Source of the DNA: Thinopyrum elongatum
Taxonomy: Eukaryota; Streptophyta; Magnoliopsida; Poales; Poaceae
DNA: 64,000 bases
Assembly (NCBI GenBank): GCA_011799875.1
Contig: JAAAXO010000113.1
Coordinates: 7,966 to 71,965 of the forward strand
Reading direction: 5' to 3'
In this document: piece by piece, positions 11,291 through 23,169 of the stretch
How the letters are laid out: every line of letters starts with the position of its first letter
How positions within the stretch are numbered: the stretch's first letter is position 1
Position numbers and translations under genes: made by a program
The notes under the pieces: generated by a model
The model's input: only the letters and a program-made list of their open reading frames with translations
Databases searched by the model: none
What the model was told of the DNA's origin: nothing

Positions 11291-13270
11291 CAACGGCGGA
11301 ATGTGTCGTTTTTCCCTAACAATTTCTCGTTTAACATTATACTTGAAGTTTGGTGAGGTCTATTTGGTGTTGAAATCGAGGACTTGTGTGCTCATATTGG
11401 ATTAGGCCTTTAATACTCTATATTGTAGAGTTTGTCTTGTCTTGGCTATCTGCATTTGGTACTTTTTTGGGTTCGTAGTTATTGCAGTATGTTGGTAGCT
11501 GCCTGTATTGATTATATTATGTTCCACTCCTTTACTGTTGAATTTTTTTTTCTCATAGTGCTCGGTGCAAATTGCATTATCTATCTGACATTTTTTAATA
11601 TTCCTTTTTTAAAAACTAAAACCAAGACACAGTGGCTGATATGTTGATTTGTTAAACATCCAGTTTTTTAGCAGCTGGAAGTTATTTATCAACCTGTATT
11701 TGCCCTTTGTAGTGACATTTTAATCTAATTGTTTTACCCTAAGCCTTCAATCCTGGTCATATTTTATTGGAACCAACATAATGCTAAAACAGTAGCTACA
11801 ATGCAAAAAAATATGATATGGGTTTGGAACAGTACTTAAAGTAGTGATTTGCATTATTATACTAACCGGATCTTATCGAGTTTTCTGTAAGTTTTTGGTG
11901 GATGAATGTTCGAAGATTGCGAGGTCTTGATATAAGGATAAGGAGGAAGGCAAGAGTTCAAGTAGGGGATGCCCAAGACACCCAAATAAATAATCAAGGA
12001 GACTCAAGCGTCTAAGCTTGGGGATGCCTGGAAGGCACCCATCTTTCTTACACATTATTGGTACGTTTCGGTTTTCGTTTCGTTCATGTGATAGCGTAAA
12101 TCTGGAAGCGTTGTTTGTGTTTATTTTTCATTTTCTTTTTATGCACCATGCTGGCATGAGATATTCCATGGTTGATTTATGAATGCTCATTGCCACTTCA
12201 CTTTATCTCTTTGAGTATGGCTTTATCGAATGTTTCATGTGCTTCACTTATATCATTTGAGTTTGGATTGCCTGTTACTCTTCCATAGAAAACCGTTTAT
12301 TGTAGATGCCTTTTGCTTCACTATATTTCTTGAGCATGACTTTTGTGAAAACATTAACTCTCTTGCTTCACTTCTATCTATTTAGGATTCACAGGAATTG
12401 GTCAATTGCATGGTTAGTCAAAAATCCTATATAAAAATTGTGGACATTGAATATAATTAGTTTGATCTTCCTGCAATAGTTTGCGATATAAAATTGGAAT
12501 ATGTGGAGGGTAACTAGTAAACGGTTGTGGTTAGTAAGAATATGGGTTTAGGTTTGTGATTCCCGAGATTCACAGTATAGTCTCTCGTTATGCTATGAAA
12601 TTGGAGCCTGATTTATTGATGTGCTCCTTTGCGTGGAGGTCGGGGGCGCGCGATAGTTAACTCCTACCAACCTCCCTCTAGGGGCATGCGTAGTTGTACT
12701 TGCTTCGAGGGCTAATAAACTTTGCAATAAGTACATGAGTTCTTTATGACTAATGTGCGTCCATGGATTATACGCAGTTCTACCCTTTCCGCAATTGCTA
12801 GCCTCTTCGGTACGGCATTGCCCTTCTCACCTCGAGAGTGGTGCAAAACTTCGCCGGTGCATCCAAACCCCGTGATATGATGACCTCTTCAACAATGATG
12901 CCTTATTATATCTTCCTCAAACAGCCCCATAACCTACCTATTATTGCATTTCCATAGTATTCCGAGATATATTGCCATGCAACTTCCACCGCTTCCGTTT
13001 TGATGTGTTGAGCAGTAAGATAGCTAGCATGATATTACATGGATTGCCATTTTTTGATATCTCTGCTACGCTAGATATTGCACATCCTGTGGTATACTGC
13101 CCAGAGGCATTCATTTCGAGTCATATTTTGTTCTAGGTATCGAGTTATAATATTGAGTTGTAAGTAAATAGAAGTGTGATGATCATCATTATTCATATTA
13201 GAGCATGTCCCAGTGAGGAAAGGATGATGGAGACCATGATTCCCCACCACTGTCGGGATGAGACTCCGGA
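11291..13270 (+). mobile_element. 3' noncoding internal region of a gypsy element, error-rich
   Basis: This matches, in the opposite orientation, the noncoding part of the minus-strand element at 59692-62185. An example is the paired GGGGATGCC words near 11966 and 12021, against 61447-61540. It also matches 30521-31858 inverted. No credible coding sequence is present. The stretch ends at GAGACTCCGGACGAAAAG, where the A/C tract begins. Confidence 0.6.
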
Positions 13271-14853
13271 CGAAAAGAAAAAAAGAACCACACCAAAGAC
13301 AAACAACACAAAAAAAAAAAAAAAAAAAAACAATAACAAACAAAAAAAAACAACAAAAAAAAAATAACAAACAAAAAAAAAAAAAAAAAAAAAAACAAAA
13401 AACAAAAAACAAACCAACAAAACAAACAACAAAACAAAAAACAAACCAAAAAAAAACAAAAACCAACATCACACGTAAAAACAAAAAACAAAAAAAAAAA
13501 CAACACACAAAAACAAGAAAAACAAAAACATAAAAACAAACAAACAAAAAAACCATACAAAAAATATAAAAAACAACACAAAACAACCACAACCACAAAA
13601 ACAAAACTAATCAAAACAAAAAAAACAAAATAAACACCAACACAAACAAAAAAACAAACACAAAAAAATACAACACAAAAACAAAAAAAAAAAAAAAAAA
13701 CCAAAACAAAACATACAAAACAAACACAAATCGCAACAAAAATAAAAAAAAAAAAACAAAAAAAAAATAAATATACCACAAAAAAAAAAAAACATCAAAA
13801 AAACAAATAAAAAAAAAAACACAAAAAAAAAACACAAAAAAAAAAACTACAAAAAACACAAAACAAAAAAAACAAAAAAAAACAAAAAAAAAACAAAAAC
13901 AAAACACAACACACAAAACAAAAACACAAAAAAAAAAAAAACAACCAAACTATAAACAAAAAAAAATAAATAACCACACAAAAAAAAAAAAAAAACAACT
14001 AAAAAAAAAAAAAAAAAAGAAAAAAGAAAATCCTAAAAACAAATCAACACCACAACAAACCAAATAAAAAAAACAAAAAACAAAAAACCAAAAACCACAA
14101 AAAACAAAAAAAAAAAAAAAACAAAAAAACACAAAACAAAAAAAATTAAAAAAAGAAAAAAACACTACAAAACCACATAACTACTAAAACACAAAACACA
14201 ACACAACCACCAATTAAAAAAAAAAAAAACACACAAACCACAACAAACAAAAAAAAATAAAAAAAAAAAAGAAAAACAACAAAACAAAACACCAAACAAA
14301 GATAAAAGGACAATATAACAACCAAACAAAAACAAAAAAAATCTGAATAAAAACAACAGTAACAATAAAACAGAAAACACAAACAAAAAAACAAACAAAA
14401 CAAAAAACATACACCAAAAAAAAAAAAAAAAAAAAAAAACAATACCAACACACAAAATAAAAAAAAACAAAAACAAAACAACAAAACACAAACAACAAAC
14501 AAAAAAACAAACAAATCGCAACCAAAAAAAAAAAAACACAACAATAAAGAAACCAAACCAAAAAAAAAACAAATTCCAAAACCAAATACAAAAAAAAAAA
14601 AAGACAGAAACAAAAAAACCAAAACAAAAAAAAAAACAACCAAAAAAAAAACAAACAACTAAGACCATAACTAAACACTAAAATCAATAATACCAAAAAA
14701 AATCAATGCAAAACAATAAAAAAAACAAACACCCAAAAAAAAAACAAAAAAAAAAAAACACCATTCAAAAAAAAAAAAAATAAAAACAACAATAAAAAAC
14801 AAACCAAAAAACAAAAAAATTACTATCAAAAAAAAAAAAAAAAAACCTACAAG

Positions 14854-14893
<40 letters not shown>

Positions 14894-14982
14894 AAAAAAA
14901 AACAAAAAACAAAAAAAAAAAAAAAAAAAAAAAAAAAAACAAAAAAAAAAAAAAAAAACAAAAAAAATAAAAAAAAAAAAAA

Positions 14983-15017
<35 letters not shown>
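13271..15017. repeat. 1.75 kb A/C-only low-complexity tract
   Basis: The plus strand is nearly all A with interspersed C. G is almost absent and T sparse, in words such as AAAAC, AACAAA and CAACA. There is no fixed period. Long Phe/Cys-rich frames on the minus strand are a by-product of the composition. It replaces what I would expect to be a short A-rich spot in the 3' region of this element type: flanking sequence resumes at 15018 with GGGGAAAG and then AAATGAGAGAAAAAGAGAAGG. Sequencing or consensus artefact is the most likely cause. Confidence 0.85.
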
Positions 15018-15020
<3 letters not shown>

Positions 15021-15787
15021 GAAAGTAGTGAGGCCAAAAAGGCGAGAAAAAAGAAAAAAAAGACGAAAAAGAAAAAAATGAGAGAAAAAGAGAAGGAAGG
15101 GGGGCATGCAAATACCACACGTTGGGATTCAGAGTAACATCATGGTTTTATATAGAGATGGTCTTATGTGTCCTTTATACTATCCTGAAGGAATTTTACA
15201 TTATAGAGTTTGTGCCAACCACTAGTTTTCATATTCAGACTTTCATACACTTATAGCTTTAGTGCGTCCTTTGCAATGGCGAATTCCAACTACTACCTCG
15301 CATTGATATTAATTGATGGGGATCTTATAGACATTGACTAGTCGCGTCGTGTGAGGACTATCTTTTTGTCTTCTCCAAACTTAATCTCTACCACCGATGT
15401 GCTATATCCATGCTGCGCTCTATGGTATTGTGTGGGGGTTAAAAAGCTGAAGCGCCATTAAAAAGTATGACACCATGCTGGCTGACACCGGGTTAGTACA
15501 TGATAAATACTTTGTGTTAAGAAGATGAGTGAACAAGACATATGATTGTGCTAGGGTATAATGTTCTTTAGCATGATATATTGAAAAGAAATGCAGTGGT
15601 TTGTTCGAGGATGCCTGAGTATTAATGTTTAGTCAAATTAGACTACTGCGTTGAATCACTCGTGTCTTAATATTCATCTATGATTAGATGTATGATAAGA
15701 TTATGCTAGGTTAGCATTCCACATCAAAATTATATTTTTTTATCATTTACCTACTCGAGGACGAGCAGAAATTAAGCTTGGGGATGT
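15018..15787 (+). mobile_element. 3' internal region of gypsy element, ending at polypurine tract
   Basis: Noncoding sequence leads to the 3' LTR. It ends with CTACTCGAGGACGAGCAG and then AAGCTTGGGGATGT (15774-15787), the polypurine-tract motif immediately before the LTR. The same motif occurs in reverse at 59692-59705 in the element at 58103. Confidence 0.65.
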
Positions 15788-16549
15788 TGATACGTCTCCG
15801 TCGCATCTATAATTTTTGATTGTTTCATGCCAATATTATACAATTTTGTATACTTTTGGCAACATTTTATATTATTTTTTGGGACTAACATATTGATCCA
15901 GTGCCCAGTGCCAGTTCCTGTTTGTTGCATGTTTTTTGTTTCACAGAATATCCATATCAAACAAAGTCCAAATGCAATAAAAATTTACAGAGAATTATTT
16001 TGAAATATATGTGATTTTTGGGAGGTGTAATCAACGCAAAAGGAGGCCCACAGCCCCCACAGTACACCAGGCCGCGTCCAGGGCGCAAGCACATGGTGGT
16101 GGGTTGTGGTCACCTCGTAAAGCAGTTGCTGCACAACATCAGGCGCAAGGAAGCTTGTATCCGAAAAAAAAATCATGTTAAAATCTCAGCGCAATCGGAA
16201 TTACGGATCTCTAGGAATATAAGAAATGGTTTTCGGCCGGAAAACAGGAACGCGAAACAGAAGAGAACAGAGTGAGAGATCCAATCTCGAAGGGGCTCCC
16301 GCCCCTCCGCCACCATGGAGGCCATGGACAAGAGGGGGAACTCTCCTCCCATCTAGGGGCGAGGCCAAGGAAGAAGAAGAAGAAGGAGGGGGGCTCTCTT
16401 CCCCTCTCTCCCTGTGGCGCCGGAACGCCGCCGAGGCAATCATCGTGTGACGGCGAGCTATTCCAACAACTCTGTCATCTTGACCAACAACTCCATCACC
16501 TTCCCCCATCTATCTACATCGGTCCATTCTACTGGAACCCGCTGTACCC
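15788..16549 (+). mobile_element. Partial 3' LTR of gypsy element (TGATACGTCTCC type)
   Basis: It starts with TGATACGTCTCCGTCGCATC directly after a polypurine tract and runs into the assembly gap at 16550. The first bases match the start of the minus-strand LTR at 59691. The GC-rich part near 16290-16440 looks like a leader region. Frames that cross the gap are meaningless. Confidence 0.7.
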
Positions 16550-17204
16550 NNNNNNNNNNNNNNNNNNNNNNNNNNNNNNNNNNNNNNNNNNNNNNNNNNN
16601 NNNNNNNNNNNNNNNNNNNNNNNNNNNNNNNNNNNNNNNNNNNNNNNNNNNNNNNNNNNNNNNNNNNNNNNNNNNNNNNNNNNNNNNNNNNNNNNNNNNN
16701 NNNNNNNNNNNNNNNNNNNNNNNNNNNNNNNNNNNNNNNNNNNNNNNNNNNNNNNNNNNNNNNNNNNNNNNNNNNNNNNNNNNNNNNNNNNNNNNNNNNN
16801 NNNNNNNNNNNNNNNNNNNNNNNNNNNNNNNNNNNNNNNNNNNNNNNNNNNNNNNNNNNNNNNNNNNNNNNNNNNNNNNNNNNNNNNNNNNNNNNNNNNN
16901 NNNNNNNNNNNNNNNNNNNNNNNNNNNNNNNNNNNNNNNNNNNNNNNNNNNNNNNNNNNNNNNNNNNNNNNNNNNNNNNNNNNNNNNNNNNNNNNNNNNN
17001 NNNNNNNNNNNNNNNNNNNNNNNNNNNNNNNNNNNNNNNNNNNNNNNNNNNNNNNNNNNNNNNNNNNNNNNNNNNNNNNNNNNNNNNNNNNNNNNNNNNN
17101 NNNNNNNNNNNNNNNNNNNNNNNNNNNNNNNNNNNNNNNNNNNNNNNNNNNNNNNNNNNNNNNNNNNNNNNNNNNNNNNNNNNNNNNNNNNNNNNNNNNN
17201 NNNN
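16550..17204. other. Assembly gap (655 N)
   Basis: An unbroken run of N. On the left is a plus-strand LTR fragment, on the right the 80-bp tandem array. The sequence left of the gap contains an inverted copy of the sequence right of it. Confidence 0.99.
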
Positions 17205-17989
17205 ACCGAACAGACTTGTATTTATGCGGAGGAAGTAGATAACAGAAAACTCATGCAGTATTCCTTCAATAACAGCTATATGACAATGGGCAAAGCAGGG
17301 TCCATTATGCTGGAGAAGGTTAGATTAGATAATAGAAACTTCTGCGGGGTCTCGTAAAAACCGCATATTGACTGAATGGCCAAAGCAGTCCACCGTATTG
17401 CAGGAGAGGTAGACATAATAGAACTTGCCCAGTCGTCTAAACAGCTATATGATGAATAGGCAAACGCACGGCCAGATGCAGGAGAAGGTACACATAAAGA
17501 ACTCTGCAGGTCTCTCAACAGACTATTTATAAATCGATCAATGGGCAAAGCAGTCCATTATGGAGGAGAAGCTAATAAGCGAAACTCTGCAGTCTTCTTA
17601 ACATAAGATCTATACTGAGACGGGCAAGGTAGGAGCCCATTATGCAGGAGAAGGTAGACATAACAGAAACTCTGCAGTCTTCTTAAACAGCTATACTGAT
17701 GAATGGGCAAAGCAGTCCATTATGCAGGAGAAGGTAGACATAACAGAAACTCTGCAGTCTTCTTAAACAGCTATACTGATGAATGGGTAAAGCAGTCCAT
17801 TATGCAGGAGAAGGTAGACATAACAGAAACTCTGCAGTCTTCTTAAATAGCTATACTGATGAAGGGCAAAGCAGTCCATTTTGCAGGAGGAAGTAGACAT
17901 AACAGAAACTCTGCAGTTTTCTTAAACAGCTATACTGATGAATGGGCAAAGCAGTCCATTATGTAGGAGAAGGTAGACATAACAGAAAT
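17205..17989 (+). repeat. 80-bp tandem array beside Athila RT
   Basis: About ten units of 80 bp. In the clean part, TATGCAGGAG recurs at 17641, 17721 and 17801, and TATGTAGGAG at 17961. A unit contains CAGCTATACTGATGAATGGG, CAAAGCAGTCCATTATGCAG and TAACAGAAACTCTGCAGTCT. Units before about 17640 carry many small errors, those after are nearly identical. The array stops exactly where the Athila RT reading begins (CAGAAATGAAATACTAAAGC). Confidence 0.9.
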
Positions 17990-19331
17990 GAAATACTAAA
18001 GCTTCTGGAGGCAGGTATAATTTATCCTATTGCTGATAGTAAGTGGGTAAGTTCTGTTCATTGTGTCGCTAAGAAGGGAAGTATTACTATTGTTCCTAAT
18101 GATAAGAATGAATTGATTCCACAAAGAATTGTTACAGGTTATAGAATGGTAATTGATTTTCGCAAATTAAATAAAGCTACTAGAAAAGATCATTACCCTC
18201 TACCTTTTATTGATCAAATGCTAGAAAGACTATCCAAACATACACATTTTTGCTTCCTAGATGGTTATTCTGGTTTTTCTCAAATACCTGTGTTAAAAGA
18301 TGATCAGGAAAAGACCACTTTTACTTGCCCGTTTGGTACCTTTGCTTATAGACGTATTCCTTTTGGTTTATGCAATGCACCTGCTACCTTTCAAAGATGT
18401 ATGATTGATATATTCTTTGATTTTTCTGAAAAGATTGTTGAGGTTTTCATAGATGATTTCTCTGTTTATGGAACTTCTTTTAATGATTGCTTAAGCAACC
18501 TTGATCGAGTTTTGCAGAGATGTGAAGAAACTAATCTTGTCTTGAATTGGGAGAAGTGCCACTTTATGGTTAATGAAGGTATCGTCTTGGGGCATAAAAT
18601 TTCTGAAAGAGGTATTGAAGTTGATAAAGCTAAAGTAGATGCTATTGAAAAGATGCCATGTCCTAAAGATATCAAAGGTATAAGAAGTTTCCTTGGTCAT
18701 GCTGGTTTCTATAGGAGGTTTATTAAAGACTTCTCTAAAATTTCTAGGCCTCTCACTAATCTCTTGCAAAAAGATGTTCCTTTTGTTTTTTATGATGATT
18801 GTGTAGAAGCATTTGAAACACTTAAGAAAGCCTTGATCTCTGCACCTATTGTTCAGCCGCCTGATTGGAATTTACCCTTTGAAATTATGTGTGATGCTAG
18901 TGATTATGCTGTTGGTGCTGTTCTAGGGCAAAGAGTTGATAAGAAATTGAATGTTATTCATTATGCTAGTAAAACTCTAGACAGTGCGCAGAAAAATTAT
19001 GCTACTACTAAAAAAGAATTTTTAGCAGTTGTCTTTGCTTGTGATAAGTTCCGATCTTATATTGTTGATTCCAAAGTAACTGTTCACACTGATCATGCTG
19101 CTATTAAATATCTTATGGAAAAGAAAGATGCTAAACCTAGACTTATTAGATGGGTTCTCTTGCTACAAGAATTTGATTTGCATATTATTGATAGAAAGGG
19201 AGCTGAGAACCCCGTTGCAGACAACTTGTCTAGGTTAGAAAATGTTCTTGATGACCCACTGCCTATTGATGATAGCTTTCCTGATGAACAATTAGCTGTC
19301 ATAAATGCTTCTCGTAATACTCCATGGTATG
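17990..19331 (+). pseudogene. pol: Athila-type gypsy pol fragment: reverse transcriptase and RNase H
   Basis: An open frame covers most of the RT and the RNase H domain. RT landmarks are [32 protein letters not shown] and the catalytic box FIDD at 18446-18457, a variant of YxDD typical of the Athila clade. RNase H landmarks are [31 protein letters not shown] and a final NPVADNLSR, so the acidic residues are present. Gag, protease and the RT N-terminus are absent upstream, where the 80-bp array begins. The frame is cut at PWYV by the Tekay insertion at 19332. The matching integrase continues at 37947. The ATG at 17942 lies inside the tandem array and is not a real start. Confidence 0.85.
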
Positions 19332-21212
19332 TGTAACACCCCATGTCATTAGCCCCTGTAATCACTTTTGATAATGACAAGTCAGCATGATTAACAATGC
19401 CAAATCATCATTTGCATCATATTGCATTTCAACTCCTAAGTCAAAATTCAAATTTAAATGAAAGTGGAAAATAAAAGTTGTTCAAACATAGAAACTAAAA
19501 TGTTCAATAAATAACAAATATTACAGAGATTATTCTAAAATTGTAACCAACAATTAATAAATTAATTAGGTGTCTCTAACATTACCAAAACAACAAGGTT
19601 TAATACATTTTATTTATTATAAAATTTGTGATAACTCCAATTGTCTCAAAACCAATTTTTGGCGGTAGTAGATATTACCTAGCATCTAATTGGCTAGGTC
19701 ACTAATTTTGTAAAAGTCATTTTGAGGCCTAACTATTTACAAAACAGAAAATAAGAATAAATAAAAAGAAAAAGGCAAAAGGAAATAAAGCAAAAAAAAG
19801 AAGAAAAGAAAACCCCCCTGGCCTAACTGGGCCACAGCCCAGTCGGCCGGCCCACTCTCCCCTGGCCTATATGGCCCAGGGACCCCGAAACCCTAACCCA
19901 CCCGATCCCCCACTCCCCCTCGATCCACTTCCTCTCTCTCCCTCTCCTCTTGATCGAGATCCAGGGAGAGGCCCGACGCGCCCCGCCGCTCGCCGGACCG
20001 CACTGCTCGCCACCTCGCCTCGTCCCCATCGTCCTCCCCACGCCCCACTGCCCCGTGCCCTACACCCGCAGTGAGCTCGCCCCGCCTCTCTCTCCCTCGC
20101 CCCGCACGCGCACCCGCATCGCTGCCGCGCCCGCACGCACGCGCTCGCCCGCTCGCCGTCGTTCCGCGCGCTCCCGCGCTCCTGCCTCGCTCACCCGCGC
20201 CCTCCTCCTCATGCGCTCGCGCTCCCCGTCGCCCGTCCTGCGCTCGCCCCGCTTCGCCTCGCGCTCACCGCGGCCCCGCGCCGGCCACTGCCTCCCAGCG
20301 CCACGGCGCCGGCCCTACTCACCCCGCTCGGCGCTCGCCTTGTGCCGCGCTCCACCCCTGCTCGTCAGCCGCCCACGCCCACAGCTCACCGCTGCCAGCC
20401 ACGCCTTGCCCGCTCGCACACGCGCGCGCCGCGGCTCACCGTGCCCCACCCCGTTGGCCGCGCCTGAGGCAGCGGACGGGGGCCCGCTGCGCCAGATCGG
20501 GCTGCGCCCGACGCCTGCTAGCGCCCGAACCCACTAAGGCCCCTAGGGCCAATGACATGTGGGGCCCAGCCCCAAAGAACGATTAAAAAAATAATAAAAA
20601 TGAAATTAATAAAGTTAATAATTAATTAATTAGTGAATTAATTAAGTTAATTAACTCTGATTAAGTTAATCTAATTAATTAGTTAGTCTAATTAAACAGT
20701 AATTAAATTAGTTAAACCCTAATTAACTAGACAGAGTATGACAGGTGGGACCCACACGTCAGTTTGACCCAGTCAACGCCCTGTTGACTGCTGACATCAA
20801 GCTGACGTCATGATGATGTCAGCATACATTATTTTGGATAATGTTGAATTTAAATAAATAATTAAATTCCAGAAATTAATAAAAACTTTAGAAAATCATA
20901 TAAAATAATCCGTAACTCCGATGAAAATAAATTATATATGAAACTTGCTTAGAATATTGATACGAACCCGAATATGCCCTCCGTATTCCTGTCAGATGCC
21001 CCTAGCTAGATGAACATGGAACTTTTAGACCGATTTCAATAAATGAATAGTGCTCAACTTTAATTAAATAAATCCGGATAAATTCCTAAATTAACTAACT
21101 CATTTAGTTAGGCAGTAGAACACCTCTGCATAGCATTTAGGCATGTCATACATATTGTTTGCGTTTTTGCCGTGGATTTATTGTTTGTCTCCCCCTCCTT
21201 CTCCCTTGATAG

Positions 21213-21270
21213 ACGCCGAGACCGACGACACTACAGCTGGGTACGACTACACTACAGACGAGCAACCAGG
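21213..21270 (+). other. Exon-like block inside Tekay LTR
   Basis: A pyrimidine-rich stretch ending TTGATAG precedes ACGCCGAGACCGACGAC, and the block ends CAACCAG before GTAAGCC. It would encode an acidic peptide. The LTR at 34085 has the same block (about 35978-36068), longer by 36 bases, with GCAAGCC at the donor. The minus-strand LTR at 1-4093 has a diverged version (about 1760-1850 reversed) with AG and GCAAGC borders. Splicing is inferred only. Confidence 0.4.
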
Positions 21271-21585
21271 TAAGCCCCCCCCCCCTTTGAGCATCCAGAT
21301 ATCGCCCATTTCATTTCTCCTGCTTGATTTAGATTTTGCTACTGTTAAATGTTTGCTCCTATTCTGATGCATATCCTGCTTTTGTAACCTGTTTATAGTC
21401 TCCTTACCTGCCTATGTTAAACTGTTTAGTATAGGTTGGTAGTGAACCATCAGTGACCCCACCACCTTACCCTTGTTGCCCCTGCTTGATCATCGACAAC
21501 TCGATCGATGTGATCGTTGACCAGAGACCGACACATCACCTCACCCCCCTTAGTTGTACTACTCCGCATAGTTACTATCGAGTGC

Positions 21586-21785
21586 CGAGGGTGATACCTC
21601 GTAACGCACTCCTTGTTAATACTCTACAGTGTAGCTCTTCGGTCGTGGTCATCGAGGGTGATTCCTCCTTCTCCACTTCCGATACGACTCTGTCGTGCAA
21701 CCCTTCAGGCTGAACCTCGAGGGTGATGCCTCATACGTTCACCCTGATGATTTTGTCGTGTGGAATCCACCGAGGGTGATTCCTC
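21586..21785 (+). repeat. Four-copy spaced motif CGAGGGTGATNCCTC
   Basis: Copies start at 21586, 21653, 21718 and 21771, spaced 67, 65 and 53 bases. The motif is an imperfect palindrome. The diverged minus-strand LTR at 1-4093 has four copies (1245, 1298, 1365 and 1432) with near-identical spacing in the same LTR order. The LTR at 34085 has them too (about 36380-36580). Confidence 0.8.
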
Positions 21786-23156
21786 AGGGTTTCCCCCTTG
21801 ATGTTATGACCACATGGTTACTTTGACCTTTGTTACAGGCGGGTCGACCCTGGTGGGTACCCGCTGGGGTTCTATGATGTCGAGTGTGCCGGAAGGGCAC
21901 TCGAGTGTGATATTGTGGCAGAGCTTCAGAGACTCTGATTGTCTTCGCGTGATACTAAATGAGCCTATTGGATTGGGTGTGTGATCTGAGTGGGTCGACG
22001 TGCCCTATGCGCACTACCACCATGCGGGATAATGGTTATGGGGCCCTCTGCGATGTACGTTTCTCCCGAAAGCTCGTCAGACGTCACGATTCACCGTGCG
22101 GGCTGATTGTCGGGCTTGGGCTGGATATTTCACTGATGAGTTCAGTGTCGCGCCTGCACCCCGGCCAGTATCACAACGCGCAGGGTGCCCAGGGCGATGG
22201 CCCAAGACCTCTGGGTGCATAGGTTAGTCCGGCGTGCTGACCTCTCTGCTGAGCCTAGGTAGGGCGCTGCTTTGTGTTGATCTCCCGAGGCCAGGCATTA
22301 CCCAGCAAGTGTGTCCGGCCAGAGGTGATCGAGCGTGTTGGGTAACAGTAGTGCACCCCTGCAGGGATGAATGATCTATCGATAGCCGGTCCTACGGTAA
22401 AGGACGTTCTGTTTGTGTATCCCGATCTACTACTTGAACTGGATACTTGTTACTCAATTGAAGCTTCGGGATCGCTTTCTCGCTGGGAGTCGAGGAAGGA
22501 TCTCTAGGCTTTGCTTCAACATGTTTGCTAAATAAAATGCTATTCTACTCTCTTCTATTGCTGCAAGATGATGGCTTCGTGAAGATGCTAGTCTTCGATA
22601 GGACTAGGCCTTCTCTCTATTCTGGCATTTCTGCAGCCCAGTCCACATATACAGCCTTTCTCCATTGATAATGTTGTATATGTAGTATAGATCCTTGCTT
22701 GCTGAGTACTTCGGATTAGTACTCACGGTTGCTTTACTTTCTCTTTTCCCCATACCCCACCTTGATGATACATCAGACGATGGAGTCCAGGAGCCAGATG
22801 ACACCTCAGGAGCTTACTACCAGGAGGGTCCAGACGGCACGTACTACTGGATCGAGCCAGACGACCAGGAGTAGGATCGGAGGCTCCCAGGCAGGAGGCC
22901 AACACCTTTCGATCTAGAGTCGTTATTTGTGCTAGCCTTCTTAAGGCAAAACTTGTCTAACTATGTCTATACTCAGATAATATTTGTATGACCGACTTAT
23001 GTATTCGGATCCTCGTGATCCCTGGTCTGTAATAATGTGGATCTCCGTTAATTTGTGTTAGAGTTGTGTTGTGATATCTTCCCGTGAGTCCCTGTGCTTG
23101 ATCGTGCATGTTTGCATGTTTGATTAGTGCACGATTGAGTTGGGGGCATCACAAGT

Positions 23157-23169
23157 TGGTATCAGAGCC
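23157..23169 (+). promoter_or_regulatory. Primer binding site, tRNA-Met type
   Basis: TGGTATCAGAGCC begins three bases after the LTR end. This is the standard priming sequence complementary to the 3' end of initiator methionine tRNA in plant chromoviruses. Confidence 0.9.

Larger units (their letters stand above)
19332..23153 (+). mobile_element. Tekay 5' LTR (3.8 kb)
   Basis: It starts TGTAACACCCC and ends GGGGGCATCACA, giving TG...CA termini. A GC-rich, CT-rich stretch (about 19860-20560) looks like the leader region after a transcription start. An AT-rich block follows (20580-20960). An exon-like block with AG and GTAAG borders lies at about 21213-21270. Four copies of a CGAGGGTGATNCCTC motif lie at 21586-21785. 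A Tyr-rich coding-like segment lies at about 22765-22870. Arg/Pro-rich frames in the GC-rich part are not credible proteins. Confidence 0.9.

Noticed and set aside
13071..15120. Long minus-strand frames rich in Phe, Cys and Val
   Set aside because: They are a by-product of the A/C-only tract. They have no domain, and the composition is that of a homopolymer.
16272..17357. Open frames crossing the N gap at 16550, and similar ones at 45859-46500
   Set aside because: Most of their length is unknown sequence, so they carry no evidence for a protein.
17205..17989. 80-bp repeat as a CRISPR-like array
   Set aside because: Units are contiguous without unique spacers, and the context is a plant retrotransposon.
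19867..20586. Arg/Pro/Ala-rich frames in the GC-rich LTR stretch, and the equivalents at 34571-35359
   Set aside because: GC-rich sequence opens several frames on both strands. The frames are not conserved between the LTRs, which differ by indels here.
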